From Linum tenue (Eukaryota; Streptophyta; Magnoliopsida; Malpighiales; Linaceae), in assembly GCA_946122785.1 (NCBI GenBank), contig CAMGYJ010000008.1:7155742-7219741 (forward strand): a stretch of DNA of 64,000 nt. Reading direction: 5' to 3'. Position numbers and translations under genes: made by a program. The notes under the pieces were generated by a model. It was not told the origin of the DNA. It worked only from the letters and a program-made list of their open reading frames with translations, and ran no database searches. Below are positions 12,056 to 23,151 of the stretch, one piece after another (the stretch's first letter is position 1; the number at the start of each line of letters is the position of its first letter).

Positions 12056-12145
12056 TTACACGTACCACTCCACTGGTACACGTACCACTCCACTGGTACA
12101 TGTACCAGTGGAGTGGTACGTGTACCAGTGGAGTGGTACGTGTAA
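12056..12145. repeat. 90-bp perfect palindrome
   Basis: Centred between 12100 and 12101, each 45-base arm is the exact reverse complement of the other, with no spacer. It is formed by two copies of the 20-bp repeat followed immediately by two in reverse orientation. It could extrude as a cruciform or form a long hairpin in single strands. Confidence 0.95.
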
Positions 12146-12651
12146 TTAATGTACCAGTGAGAGAAATTAATTATGTAATTAATGGGGGTGATTTCGTTTT
12201 TCCCCAGATCCTTCCCCATTCATAATTACCAACGTTTTTCTCCTTCCCCATTCATAATTATTATCACAATTAAGGCTTTCCCAATTTACAAGATTACAAT
12301 AAATAAAGTAAAAAGCTTAAATGGAAAAGTGACCAATCAAGAGGAGGGTGTCAAAAACCACTACCCCTTTAGGGGTTAGCATAGTATCCGACCCCAAGGT
12401 ACGTAAATTGGCGGGACTAGGTTGTCTATGAAGGAGAGCTTGAATGTGGTGAGTTTGGCGGGAGTCGGGGAAGAGGGTTTGATGGTTTCTGTGGAGCTTA
12501 CGCTGACTTTATGATGAAAATAATGGTACTGATTGCTGCTGGGTTTCAGTGATGGTGATAGTAGTAGTGCTACTCTAGGGAGGGACCAAATGAAAGATCT
12601 AGCTGCAAGCTTCTTGCTTAATGACACCGCCCCAAACATCAACGGGAACAT

Positions 12652-12989
12652 CGTCTATGGTGCAATGAATGATCAACCTCAAATGACTACTAAATATATA
12701 ACACCCCCTCAAACGAAAAATTCACTCATGTGAGTTTGAAATTTACACAAAGCATCAGAGACGCCATGTATTTATCAACGGGGTCACAGGGATTCGAGCA
12801 GAAGGCATATTAATAAAAAAAACTTGATACTATGTCAAAACACACAATAAATTTTTATAACTTGTGTTGTTGAATAAGATTCGATTATATATCATATACC
12901 TTATTAACATCGTAATCAAAGGAGACATGACCCAACAAACCAAGCCATCTATAATCAAAGGGAGACCTGGTCCAACATACCAATCTAAA
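12652..12989. other. 5' flank of BAHD copy C
   Basis: Upstream region of the pseudogene. 12688-12702 (ACTAAATATATAACA on the plus strand) matches the TATA-like cores of copies A and B. The rest is AT-rich and has no coding signal. Confidence 0.4.
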
Positions 12990-13330
12990 ACAGAGTTGCT
13001 CATATCCTCCTTGGTTGCAGCTTTGAAGGGTGTGTCCTCTTCTTCACTGAAAGGCTGCTGGGAGTGTTTAGTCACAATTAATGCACGCAGAGGTGTTAAT
13101 AATGGATGTGGATGGCTTTGACTTGCCAGGATTTCTCTTCTCTTGTATTGTTGTGTTGTCGAGTGGCGGACTGGATTATTAATGGTGGTCTTTTCTCAGA
13201 TGCTACATCATAATTCGTTGAGTTATTATATTAGGTGTATTTAGTAAACGATCGAGCATCAATCTTGGCCATGATGATTCCTCACCTATATGAATTTATT
13301 AGATTGGACAAATTATGGTTAAAGCAAATA
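12990..13330 (-). pseudogene. Truncated WAT1 promoter and exon-1 fragment
   Basis: On the minus strand a short piece reads FKAATKEDMSNSV, the counterpart of [14 protein letters not shown] in exon 1 of the WAT1-related genes nearby. Coding similarity stops on both sides. The DNA from ~13030 to 13330 resembles the 5' flank of the WAT1 gene at 42.8-44.5 kb (TTCACTGAAAGGCTGCTGGG, GTGTTAATAATGGATG, GATTCCTCAC). It is therefore the remains of a further array member reduced to promoter plus a few dozen codons. Confidence 0.7.
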
Positions 13331-14642
13331 ATTATTTCATTAGGATTAATTTTAATTTGTTAACTCTTGAAATATTTGATAATTTAGTTGTAAGAATAAC
13401 ACAAGTTGAAATGTGGGATGATAGTTTAAATTCGTGACTCACTCGTATGTTTTCATGTAGGATAGCGCCTACTTGGCATGTGGTTACTGCATTTTTAAGT
13501 TTTTTTATAATGCTTATTATTTTCATTTTATTTTTTGTTGGCGCTGCCCGCCTAATCAATGGTAGGGATGATTCATTGGGTAATTGGACAAAATTATCAT
13601 ATGACTCATATGGGTATTGTGTTGACCCAAATGCACTCATATGCACACTAAACAATTTTGGGTATGGTTTGGGTATGAATTGTCTCCAATTTGGATCAAC
13701 CCATTTAGGTCGGATCCAAATGACTATCTATTTGGATCTATATAATGCACACAAAAAAATAATATCGACACTCTCACTATTCGCGCATTCAACCAATTCA
13801 TAGCTTCAATGGTGGCAATTTCATATTTATGTTTGTTTTAGAACAAAGAAAAGGACAAATCGCATTAGAGTTGGTTATCCATTTTCTTTTGAGTTGTAAT
13901 CGGTTTAATTTAGACCAAACTAAAAAAGTGGGTATGTATCCAAAAATGTTATTATTACCCAAACCTAATTTGACTCGTAATAAATTATATTTGTGCAATA
14001 CCCAAACTACCGGTCCTTTCTACATCCATAATTAATGGGTTTATGATTAACGTAACAGGGAAGCTACGCGCATTTTGTAACTAATCTTTTCAGTTTTCAC
14101 ATATATCAAGTGGTATGGTACATAATAGTGGTAACTACAAACTGCATAACCCAAAGAAAATAATAATGGACCATAGCCCATAAGTGATCATGCCTAACTA
14201 GCAGGCCATATAACTATGTCCAAAAGGGAACATATCAAAGCCCAAAAATGCAGACCACGATTTGCACCACCCGGCCCATTCAGCATCAGGAGCCGGCAAG
14301 GCTCTAGCTCTACCCTCTGCCTCGAGCATTCCTTCTTTCTTCCAGTTCGAAACGAACTATTCCGGCAACGGCAAAGCATTTCGCACTTCTATCAGGCAGG
14401 TCAGTACTTCTTTCTCTCCCTCCACCCTTCTGGAACAGAGGAAAGAGTTCCACTTTATGGCCTTCCAAATTTCAATTATTGGCTTTACTTCTTTACAAAC
14501 TGGCTTTCATGGAACAAGCACCCAGCGCCTAGATTTACAGATCATACTAAGCTGTTAAATACCACCCTGCATTTACTCTTGGATGCGGACCAAATTAGCA
14601 GCTTCTGCTGCCGTTTTTCACTTCACCTTGAATGGTGATTCG
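13331..14642. other. Duplicated intergenic DNA of the WAT1 array
   Basis: No gene. 13550-14030 is rich in ACCCAAA/GGGTATG words and resembles a degraded hAT-type element like that at 44.9-45.5 kb. 14030-14640 is a near copy of 42270-42840, including CACGATTTGCACCACCCGGC and GGAACGAACTATTCCGGCAACGG, showing that the transporter gene was duplicated together with about 0.6 kb of 3' flank. Confidence 0.55.
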
Positions 14643-16347
14643 CTACTGGTTCAGCTTTTGCAGCAAAGGTACCTTCTCGTTGGAGTGAGGTTCGAGGGTA
14701 CTACTAACATGGTGACTGTTCTGTTGTGGGATGGTGTCATCATCTTCCTCTTTGCTCTTTCCCCACATCAGCATGTAGAACCCAATTGCAATGGTTATTG
14801 CTCCAATCAGGCTGCCAAAATTGGAAGATTGGAAACAAAAGGGATATTTTGTTAGGGTTAAAGTTACTAACTTTATGGACTTTCTCCGTCTATTTGTATG
14901 GAAGCTGAAGTTAGTTTTACCTTCCTAGATGCAGAATATCACCCAGAAGCGTTACTCCCATGGCAACAGCTACAATCATCGCGAATGGTTTGAACGACGA
15001 CACAAATACTGGCCCCTTGAGCTTCAACACCCATGCCTCCACACCATTGCTCACTGACGATCCAAGCACTCCCTAATCGAACATGCGAAGGTTTAAAAAG
15101 GCATGCTCTTGATACCGCCAATCTGATGATGAGTATTGTTAAGCCTCTTACCGAGCAGAAAACCGATGCTATTGCTGTGCTACTGCTGAATATCCAGGCA
15201 CTTGATGATGTTCCTTCAGTGATCAGAGCAAAAACTGATGTTATGATGCAGACAATCACGTTGTAGAAGAAGATCACTGTGAATTCTGCAGGGTATTCCT
15301 TCATTATCTGGGTCTGTTCCACACAACACCACCAATTTGAGACTTCATGGTGAAATGAACAGCAATCTAACAAAGATGGGTTTGGAAGGAAGCATACATT
15401 ACATACCAGTACAATGTACCACAAAGGGGTAAGTATATACTTCAGGGTGAGACACATCCCACCAAGTACCCAATGTTCTTGTGCTGTTGGTGGTGGTGAC
15501 TGAAGAAGGGATGATTGATAATTCAATTGGATTGGTGACGTGGGTTCCAGCGGGAAAATCGGGGCACCCTTATAGAAGGTCACCACAAATGCACCTGCTA
15601 TTGCCACTATTGTGCCTAGGATTTTGGCCTGGCTGGATGATCTTCTGATCACAACTCTTTCCATCCTTTTCTTGTCATAGGCGGGATATTAGAGAGAGTT
15701 CTTTCAGTTCATGGACAAGTAGTTGAAATTATGGCTTCTCACAAACACGGCAGCGGGAGCTAGGATTGAGAAAGAAATGGTACCTGCAAATGACGGCAAA
15801 CAAGAAAGTAAATGCTGGACTGAGATTGCCAATGGCGGATGCAAGAGTTGGAGAGCTGTAGTTGATTCCAGTGTACAATATGATCTGAGCTGAACTCCTG
15901 TGAAGAAACTAACCATCAATTCAACAGAACCCCAGGAGAGCTAAGATATTGAGATCATTAAAAGGTTGATTTCAGAGGAAATAAGTTAACCCACCCTATG
16001 AGCCCGAGGAGACCAATTTTGCACATAATTGAGGAGCTCAAAGGAGGAAGAACACTTGATCTGCAAACAAAATATGATGCATATTGAGTTTCCTAGAAAA
16101 CCAAGTTGGACTTTTCCGATCAGAGAGCAATAGGGAAAGGTGAAAGAGAGAACCTTTTGGAGAGGAAAGGAGCTGGGATAAGAATAAGAGAAGCGATGGC
16201 ATAGTCATAGGCGACGAAGACATTGTTGCTCATACCCTCCATGGTTGCAGCTTTGAAGAGCGTGCTGATCCCAACGCTGATGATGTTTAAGCTGACCATG
16301 GCCAGAAACGGCAGCACATCTCTTTGGAAATAGTAACCCCAGGTCAT
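14643..16347 (-). CDS. WAT1-related (MtN21/EamA) transporter 1
   Basis: Seven exons (16154-16347, 15995-16060, 15784-15897, 15407-15665, 15152-15313, 14921-15072, 14643-14811) join in frame to 371 residues, the normal length for the UMAMIT/WAT1 branch of the drug/metabolite transporter superfamily. These proteins have ten membrane helices in two EamA repeats and move amino acids, auxin or related solutes. Visible family signatures are the [11 protein letters not shown] stretch after helix 1, GINYSSPTL before helix 3-4, [12 protein letters not shown] after exon 3, [11 protein letters not shown] opening exon 5 and GFYMLMWGK in the last helix, followed by a charged cytosolic tail. All introns are GT-AG. 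Substrate is unknown. Its 5' flank is cut by the Helitron end 266 bp upstream of the start codon, which could affect its expression. Confidence 0.92.
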
Positions 16348-16612
16348 CTTTCTTCTCCGGTGACCTGTTTTCTCTTCTTCACTGAAAGCTTTACTTAGTG
16401 GGAGAAGGGGCTGAGCAAGCAGCGGTGTTAATGGGTGAGAGGACCTGACACTTTGTTTCTAAATATTATTCTACTGTCATCATGTGGTGGTGGATTTAAA
16501 GGTGTTATTCTTTTCAGTTGTCAATTGTCATTATCAAATTTCAACCCACTTTCTTGTGGTCTGTTGGTTGAGTAAGCACCTATTAGGCTCAGTTGTCTTC
16601 TTTATAGAATTA
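16348..16612. promoter_or_regulatory. Remaining 5' flank of WAT1 gene 1
   Basis: Only 265 bp separate the start codon from the Helitron terminus. The first ~100 bp resemble the 5' flank of WAT1 gene 2 (TTCTTCACTGAAAGC, AGCAGCGGTGTTAATG). No confident TATA box is seen. The distal promoter has been displaced by the insertion. Confidence 0.45.
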
Positions 16613-16645
16613 CTAGGAGGGAAACCCGCGCTCCGCGCCGGGGGA
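16613..16645 (-). terminator. Helitron 3' terminus (hairpin plus CTAG)
   Basis: On the minus strand CCCGGCGCGGAGCGCGGG can pair as a 7-bp GC stem with a 3-base loop and one bulged G. Eight bases later comes CTAG at 16613-16616, abutting a T in the flank. This is the consensus end of rolling-circle transposons, where the hairpin is thought to signal termination of transfer. Confidence 0.85.
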
Positions 16646-17016
16646 ATCAGATAAGAAAAATGTCGAGTTTTTAATGGAAGTTGCACATAGAATCGGGATG
16701 TTTTTTAGATGTACAAAAGTTGTATCGTAATTAAAAAGTATGTACATAAACTGACTGAATAATGTACCCCAAGTTTGGATATACAAAGGAGCGGCATGTG
16801 TTGCTAGTTGGCAGATTGATTGACTGGGAAAGCATAATTTACATATGTTTGTATACACTGATGCGGTTTAAAAGAGTGGCAGCGGGTGATTGTGGCAAGT
16901 GAGGATTTCGTGTGCGCTACATGTCTGCTGAAATTAGGTAAGTGCAAAGAGTTCGCTGGTGCTTATGATGACATTCTTTATTGGATGATCTGTGGGCGTG
17001 TTGATGCTTGCCTGGG

Positions 17017-19078
17017 CTAATGTTGAGGATGGTTGTGCCCGATTACAGATAGGACAGTAAACTCCAAAGGGGTTTGAGGTAAATACCCAGGTTTGGGGAG
17101 CTGAACGTCAAACGAAAACCAGCGTCCATTCATGTTAATAATTTCTGGAGGGAATTGCCGATCTTGTTGAGGGTAACGTGTTGATAGTTCGTCAGCGGTA
17201 ACTCCTAGTAAATACTCAGCGGTCTTGCCAAGCATAATAAAGCATGCTGAACCAGTATTGTCTCCAACCGCCAAATGAATTTTGTAACTGCAAAAATGAT
17301 TTATAAAAAATGGGGTCAATTGATCCTAGAAATGCAAGTTGCAAAAGGAAGGTGTTTGATGGCAAACTAACCAATTCTGGGTTTCCTGTGGTACTAATTG
17401 ACCATGTTCATCACACCAAAAATCAACAGTACCAGGAAATTCCCTGGTTGTCTTGAAACAAAATGCACATCCTAAGTAAAACCATGGTCGCGAAGATTCA
17501 GCAGAGAGGACCTGTGCCAAGCAACGGTAGTGTGTGGCCTGCAGGTAAATAAAACAGTAAGCAAAGTCAGTTTGTATACCACGTAGGTTGAGGATGTCAA
17601 GAAGGTAATTGTTCAATGTAAAAGTCGAATGGTCTTTCAAAATGGCCATCAAAAGTAAAACACATACAAATGTGTGTAACTATATTAAAATCAGTAGTTC
17701 ATGTTTTAGTTCGCCAGGATTTAGAAATGCAGCGTTGGTACATAAAGAGTAGTGGTCAGATAACGTACATCAACCATTGCTGGGTTGCAAAGGTGGATCA
17801 AGTCCATAACTGTCTTCGTACTGTCTGTTTGAAATAGTTGTTCTTCAAAGGAGGTTGAGAACCATGGAGGATAGTACTGAATTGTATTTCTTCCACCAAG
17901 AGAGCTACAAAATTTAAAATCGATGAGGTAAAGAGAAACTTTATTGTCGAGAACTTACATCATAAGTAACTTACGCAGAACGGACAGTATTTGCCAAATC
18001 AGAAGACGGTTCTAGCACAAAGCGCGTGATAGGGGTGCTCTTCAAAAACATGCGATCTTGTATAAACAGTGGAAAGCAGACGTTAACATATCATATAGTA
18101 GATAAGTGAAATAATGAACTGTTAGGGATCAAGTTGTAATATAAACCTGCTGTTGCAGCACCAATCTGAAGACTGCATACTCCTAGTATAACACAACCAG
18201 AACGTCCAAGGTATGCCAGTTCTTCTCCATCGAGAGATCGCGCAACATCGCCACAGATGGTGATGTTGAGACGCACATGTCTGTAACAACACAGGAAAAG
18301 TCATGACCAAGAAAAAGGAGACGAAGATAAAACAAAGAAGGAAATGGAAAGTGTACAATTGTAATGCATTGAAACCTTTCGTTTTGTATAACCAGTTTGC
18401 GCCTAACAATAGCACCATCAGACGTTACTGAACATGAGAGTCCACTTATGGACACGACTTCGCCAACAACATCTATATCAACAGAGGTTGTGAAACATAG
18501 TTAAAGAGTCAGTGTAGGGGCGAAATTGAAGCGCAGTTGAGGAAATTAAAGGCGCTTGCCAGTTCGACCTATTAGCTGGTCGGCTGATTGAGGCAGAGAG
18601 CGCAAGGAATTGAAGGTGACAAACTCATATGAATCAGCACGAAAACCAGGTGAGAGAGTGGTTATATTATCAAATCTGGTTCTTTGAGAAAGAACCAAAT
18701 TCAATATATGGGAGCAAGGCCGGTACATCGGCTGTGATTGTTGTATTTGGAATCCAGTAATTAAATAGACACACCCTAGTTGCAGGATGCCGCCGAAATG
18801 ATGAGCTAGATTGGGCGGGGCGACGGCCTGAATTAGGGTTCCCTGTGAAAGGAGGCAGCAGGGAATGCAATAGAGACGATCGAGCAGCATAATGGGTATT
18901 GGGAAATTGAAAGCAACTGCCATATTACCTTCGCATCGGTCCAGAGAGTACAATAGGAACCGAGTATCGTTAGATCTTCTTGGTCATAAGAACCCCAAAC
19001 ATGTAGGAGGCGTAGTTTCAGTACAGTTTCAAGATCTTCGGTTCCATTAAGATCGTGAAGTAGTTTATGAGTACACAT
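17017..19078 (-). CDS. RPA1-like OB-fold protein A (Helitron-borne)
   Basis: Eight exons (18929-19078, 18569-18842, 18376-18472, 18147-18280, 17975-18056, 17769-17904, 17372-17538, 17017-17287) give 436 residues in one continuous frame. The order matches the plant RPA70/DUF223 class: an N-terminal OB fold opening KLLHDLNG, a second OB fold with DVVGEVVSISG, VIQNER and LDGEELAYLG, then a DBD-C-like domain with a zinc site (YLGCAFC, then WCDEH) and the strand FDVQLPKP. RPA1 proteins bind single-stranded DNA, and here the obvious role would be protecting the displaced strand during rolling-circle transposition. The start ATG is preceded by no better candidate. It ends 404 bp from the element's 3' terminus. 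Intact. Confidence 0.88.
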
Positions 19079-20032
19079 CGGCCTTTTGTGATGAGTATAG
19101 GAAGGAGATTAAAGCGAGAGATAGAAGAAGAAAGGTGGAACTGCAGTAGTTTTTTTCTTTAGGTGAGCTAAATAAAAGGGGCGTGAAGGAAAGAACTCGG
19201 GATAATAGCAGGCATAAATGCTGGGATAAGGGTCCAGCTGTAAGGGGTTAGGTGTATCTTTTATGTGTTTTTTTTCCGTTGACCAAAACGGCACTTAATG
19301 ACCACCTGTCACTGGCGTCGGTGGACAAAACAATTTCCGTGATGTATGCAATTGTGGATAAAAGCGAATATATAGAATAACGCTGCTCTTAACTATCTGC
19401 ACAGATATCAGATTAGAGAACATCAAGAGCTCAGACAAAACACCTAATAATGCCGATTGATATTTGAAGAATAAGGAGCTTGAAGATTAGATGTGGAAAA
19501 ATGTGGGAGCAGGCAGGGTAATTGGCGATAATTTTGCGAACATTCGAACAAATATAATATATCATGAAGCTAAAATTAGGACAAATACGGTCATTGAAGG
19601 ACTTGTTGGTGACTTACAGAAATACATAAACGTTCACGAAGTAACCGATTTTTTTGTCCTTCTAAATCAAAATATAGCTAATAGATCTTCATAAGCATAA
19701 CATGGGAACACATGGCACACTAACGTAGTTCATGTCCAAAACTAAATTGGTCCAGAGGTGGTAATTGTTTTTACTGCTACTCAAAAGTAGGAATGCACAA
19801 AATAATAATAGAATTCCTGCTGTTAGGCCGTGTTCCCTTCGTTCTTCCTTACTGAACCACCTGATTCAATCATGCGCCCTACTACCTGAAATAATCAAAG
19901 GAAAGGAAGATGATTATTATTAAATAAAAAAAACTTGCCAGTACCAAGAAGGTGCAATGTTATTCTGCAGTTGAGATATAAACGAAAAAGAAAGGGCATA
20001 AACCTTCTTCCATTGGAAACCGGGATCATTGT
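19079..20032. other. Spacer between Helitron genes RPA-A and RPA-B
   Basis: Contains the RPA-A promoter region and the 3' flank of RPA-B. A short open frame at 19491-19694 (plus) has no recognisable features. Nothing else is seen. Confidence 0.4.
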
Positions 20033-22300
20033 TTATAAATTCAGCTTCATATCCATCAATGGGTGAAATGCTTTGGCATTCCAAATTGCATACATGTGAA
20101 TTTGTGGTTCATCTGAAAATTCTGCTCCAACAATGTAGAGTTCTGCCATGAACTTGATGTCGCAGACTTCTTTGAGCAACTGAATTCTTTGATCATATGA
20201 CATTGTCTGGAACTCCAGTGGCGGCATACGAATCAGAGCAAGGGTAGCTGCAGGATTTATAATGATTTTTGCTCTCTCATTCCCTGATTCACACTCAGCT
20301 TCCAGCTTATAATACAATCTGAAGAATAGGCATATTAGTTGGATGTAAAGAGTTTATTGTCAAATTCATAATAGGAAATAGAAAAGCAAAGGTGGTCGGA
20401 AATACTCAGTGTCTTCAGGCGAAGTTCTGGAGGTTTCAGAACCAAGATAAAACTTCGCTATCTTCAATTTGCATCGATAAAGTATCTGTCACATAGTTTG
20501 ATTTACCAAACAGATACAAATTGGAAATCAGGGTGTATTTGAGAACAATACCACTATTAGAAAACACTTGGGAATCTATTTGTAAGGGAACAATAATATC
20601 ATTTTAAAAAAGTAAAGTAGTGTGCAGTGGATAATCACATCTACCTCGGTTTCTTGTTCTCCTAAAGGCATCTTGTTCTTTAATTCTAACAATGAGATTC
20701 TTGGAGGAATTTGCCGACGAAGGTATCCAAGACGCTCTTTTGAGCTGTAGTCAATTATATCCACGGGCAGTCTATCATGAAAGAACCTACACAGTTTTGT
20801 TAATTAGATTCGAAAATGGGAGAGTAAAGCAAATAACAACTGCATTAAAAACATATAAGTGCAGCATTGTACTTGTGCATCAGCTTCTCTGTCATTTCAT
20901 TATACGGATGGACAATGAGACGAGTTCCAGGAGACGTGACAAAGCAGAATGGCGGAATATGTGTAAAGTTATGGACATTTCGGGTAACTGCTGTTGCTGT
21001 CACAATCAGAGGATAATGAACCTCTCTGTAATCGGCACTGTGAATGAATTCCTGAATTCCTTTCCCAATATAGCTCACAAGTCCTTTGTTTCCACTAAAA
21101 GAGATGGGAAATGGATTATAAATGGTAATAAAGCCGAAACTTGATCAACCATGATATAACAACAACTAAATATAAGTAATACCTAATGTCTTCGAGATGA
21201 ATCTGGAACATGGATGTATCGAAATTAACTTTGATTGGTTTTGTGATATGTGTCACACATCCCATGATATCTGAAATAAGGAAATGTTTTAGGTCTTTGG
21301 TTTGACATTTTCATATCATCTGATTCTTGGAATACAAATTCCTTTGCATATGAATCTGTGTCCTGATATTAGGGGGTGAAGTATAAAAATGTGCACCTGA
21401 GTAGCAGACTGGAACACTTGTAGATGAAACACTATCAGTGAAAGGCACCTGAAGGAAAGAATCATCTGGAAAATGCATTGTGCTGCGATATTCTTGCATA
21501 CTTTTGAACGAAGCTCCTGCTGTGAAATATAATCTCAAATTTGAAGGTGCAGTGCGGCGTTCTGTTTTAGCTGGTATGACAGTTGGGCTCAGTATGGTGT
21601 AGAGACGACCTATTTTCATGTTTGTGCATACATGACCAGCATCTTCATCTCGCACATTTGCTTCCATAAGTTGTCCCTAAAAGAGTTAAAATTGAACAAC
21701 TGTTTTGATCAAATATTCTCTATTTATAGCATAAGAAGTGGATGTAATATATTCACATACATACCTCTTTATCTAACCAAAGCATGTGCAATGATGAAAC
21801 AGATGCAGTTCCATTCGATTGACATTCTGACCATATGTTTAGGAGTCGAGCCATGAGGAACTGGGTGGTTTTTCCAAGACCCAGCTCACGAAAGGTTGTA
21901 GACTGACTCATCACATCTAAGAGGAAAAGTTAAATGAGTCGCTAAATCTGAAACATACGAAAACAATTGCTGTTAACTAAAAAACAAAATATCTGGTACC
22001 GTGTGGGTCCTCGGGTAACACTGGTCCTGTTGCTGTCGGCGAGGACATCGAATCGGTCTCTGATAGTTCTGGAAGCAGGAACAGTTCCTGACGCAAATCG
22101 TGAAATCAGACAAAGTTAGCAAAGAAGAGGAAAATATAGCAGAAACCGTAAATCGAGTGTGCAGTACTTACCGGTAGCTCGCTTCTGTATGGGTCCGGAT
22201 GATAGAGAGGGGGGACCGACAGCGGTCCGATGTTCCTAACTTTTCTAGGGTTTTCTGCTCGGATAAAACCCGCAGGAGAAAGGCGGAACAGCTGTTTTGG
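20033..22300 (-). CDS. RPA1-like OB-fold protein B (Helitron-borne), divergent
   Basis: Minus-strand exons can be followed from ~22.3 kb to the stop at 20033. An N-terminal piece includes SELPELFLLPELSE and MSQSTTFRELGLGKTTQ. An OB fold follows at ~21765-21920. A long exon at ~21400-21675 holds GQLMEANVRDEDAGHV, then DIMGCVTHITKP (~21240), FFHDRLPVDIIDYSSKE (~20690) and a C-terminal domain that begins YRCKLKIAKFYLG. This is the same plan as RPA-A. At the zinc-ribbon position the sequence reads YLGSETS and no CxxC pair follows, so the site appears lost. The start codon is not clear: the frame upstream of the second exon is open without an ATG. It may be an old, diverged or partly decayed copy. 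Confidence 0.65.
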
Positions 22301-23151
22301 GTTTTACCCGATACAGAGGAATTCTTGATTAAAGGGAAGGGGTGTGAAACTATCCAATTTGGTACTAATGTATGTAAGAGTAGCGGGCAAAGATGTACTG
22401 GCCTCTCCATTTTGGGCTTTGCTTTATGTAAAGTGTTATTGGGCTTTCGGTCAGTTTATTGTGGGATCATGGTTAATTGTAAAAAATGGGCCGTTACATC
22501 CGGTAGGGCTGCGCACCGATAACCCTTGGATCAGCATGAATAATAAAGCCCAATACCGATCAAGGATAGAGGGTTATAGATCGACACAAACTGGAATATA
22601 ATGTGCTGTAGGCAGGAGATTTTTTTGCGACCAAGTGGTTCATGAATAACTAATAATGCAGTATGAAATGTTTTTGTGTATGTGTCGGTTGAGATATAAA
22701 AGCATTTAGTGGTTATATAAGTAAACTGGAAAGAGTAGCTTGATACTTGATAACCATGTAATTTCTATTTGTATGAACAATGAGGTTGCGTAAATACAAA
22801 GGAAAAATACAACAAAAGGCGTAAAAATGGTAACCTTGCAAGCTAAGTTGTTTGGTAACGGAGCATCCAAAAACCCATTTGAAATAGCAAGTAATGTCTT
22901 GGTAACGTAATCTTCATTGAGCAAAAGTAATAAATTTGTCGAGTCTTTAGTGATTGGCCGCTGTTAACATGAAATGAAAAACGACCAGAAACTTAATGAT
23001 AGACCTTCTGAGGAAAAAGCAAAAGCATACTATAAGCTTAGTTGTTCAGCTGGGTCTAAACTGAATTAGTTCTACAGCGGTTACTCTAAGTTATTAGTAG
23101 ACATTGATTCTTGTCTTATGAAAAAACCATTGTCTAGAGGAAGTAGGGAAA

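Larger units (their letters stand above)
11463..12395. mobile_element. Mutator-like element inserted in BAHD copy C
   Basis: The ends are inverted repeats. The left begins GGGATCAGTTAGC...ACCCCTAAAGGGGTAGTG. The right, reverse-complemented, begins GGGGTCGGATAC...ACCCCTAAAGGGGTAGTG; both then run into TTTTTGACACCC. The 9-bp target AAGGTACGT occurs on both sides (~11454-11462 and 12396-12404), and that sequence is present once in the uninterrupted paralog. Inside lie nested inverted copies of a ~100-bp block (11625-11720 versus 12125-12210, reverse complemented) and a 20-bp repeat in both orientations. No transposase is seen. Confidence 0.85.
10012..12651 (-). pseudogene. BAHD acyltransferase, copy C (interrupted pseudogene)
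   Basis: Third tandem acyltransferase copy with the same intron position as A and B: exon 2 at 10012-10553, exon 1 at 10686-12651. Two lesions inactivate it. Exon 1 is split after the VPPIYVP segment by a ~0.93-kb Mutator-like element; the N-terminal piece is at 12405-12651 and the rest continues from ~11462. Exon 2 has an in-frame TAG at 10414-10416, where copies A and B have Gln-Glu, upstream of the DFGWG region. HxxxD (HKIIDG) and DFGWG are still recognisable and the remaining frame is open, so loss of function is probably recent. Confidence 0.9.

Noticed and set aside
11555..12219. Open frames of 80-175 codons in the BAHD-C insertion
   Set aside because: They follow the 20-bp repeat and inverted blocks (HSTGTRTTP/VEWYVYQWSG repeats), in both strands at once.
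14216..14638. A 140-codon plus-strand frame downstream of WAT1 gene 1
   Set aside because: The homologous block at 42.4-42.8 kb does not preserve the frame because of indels.
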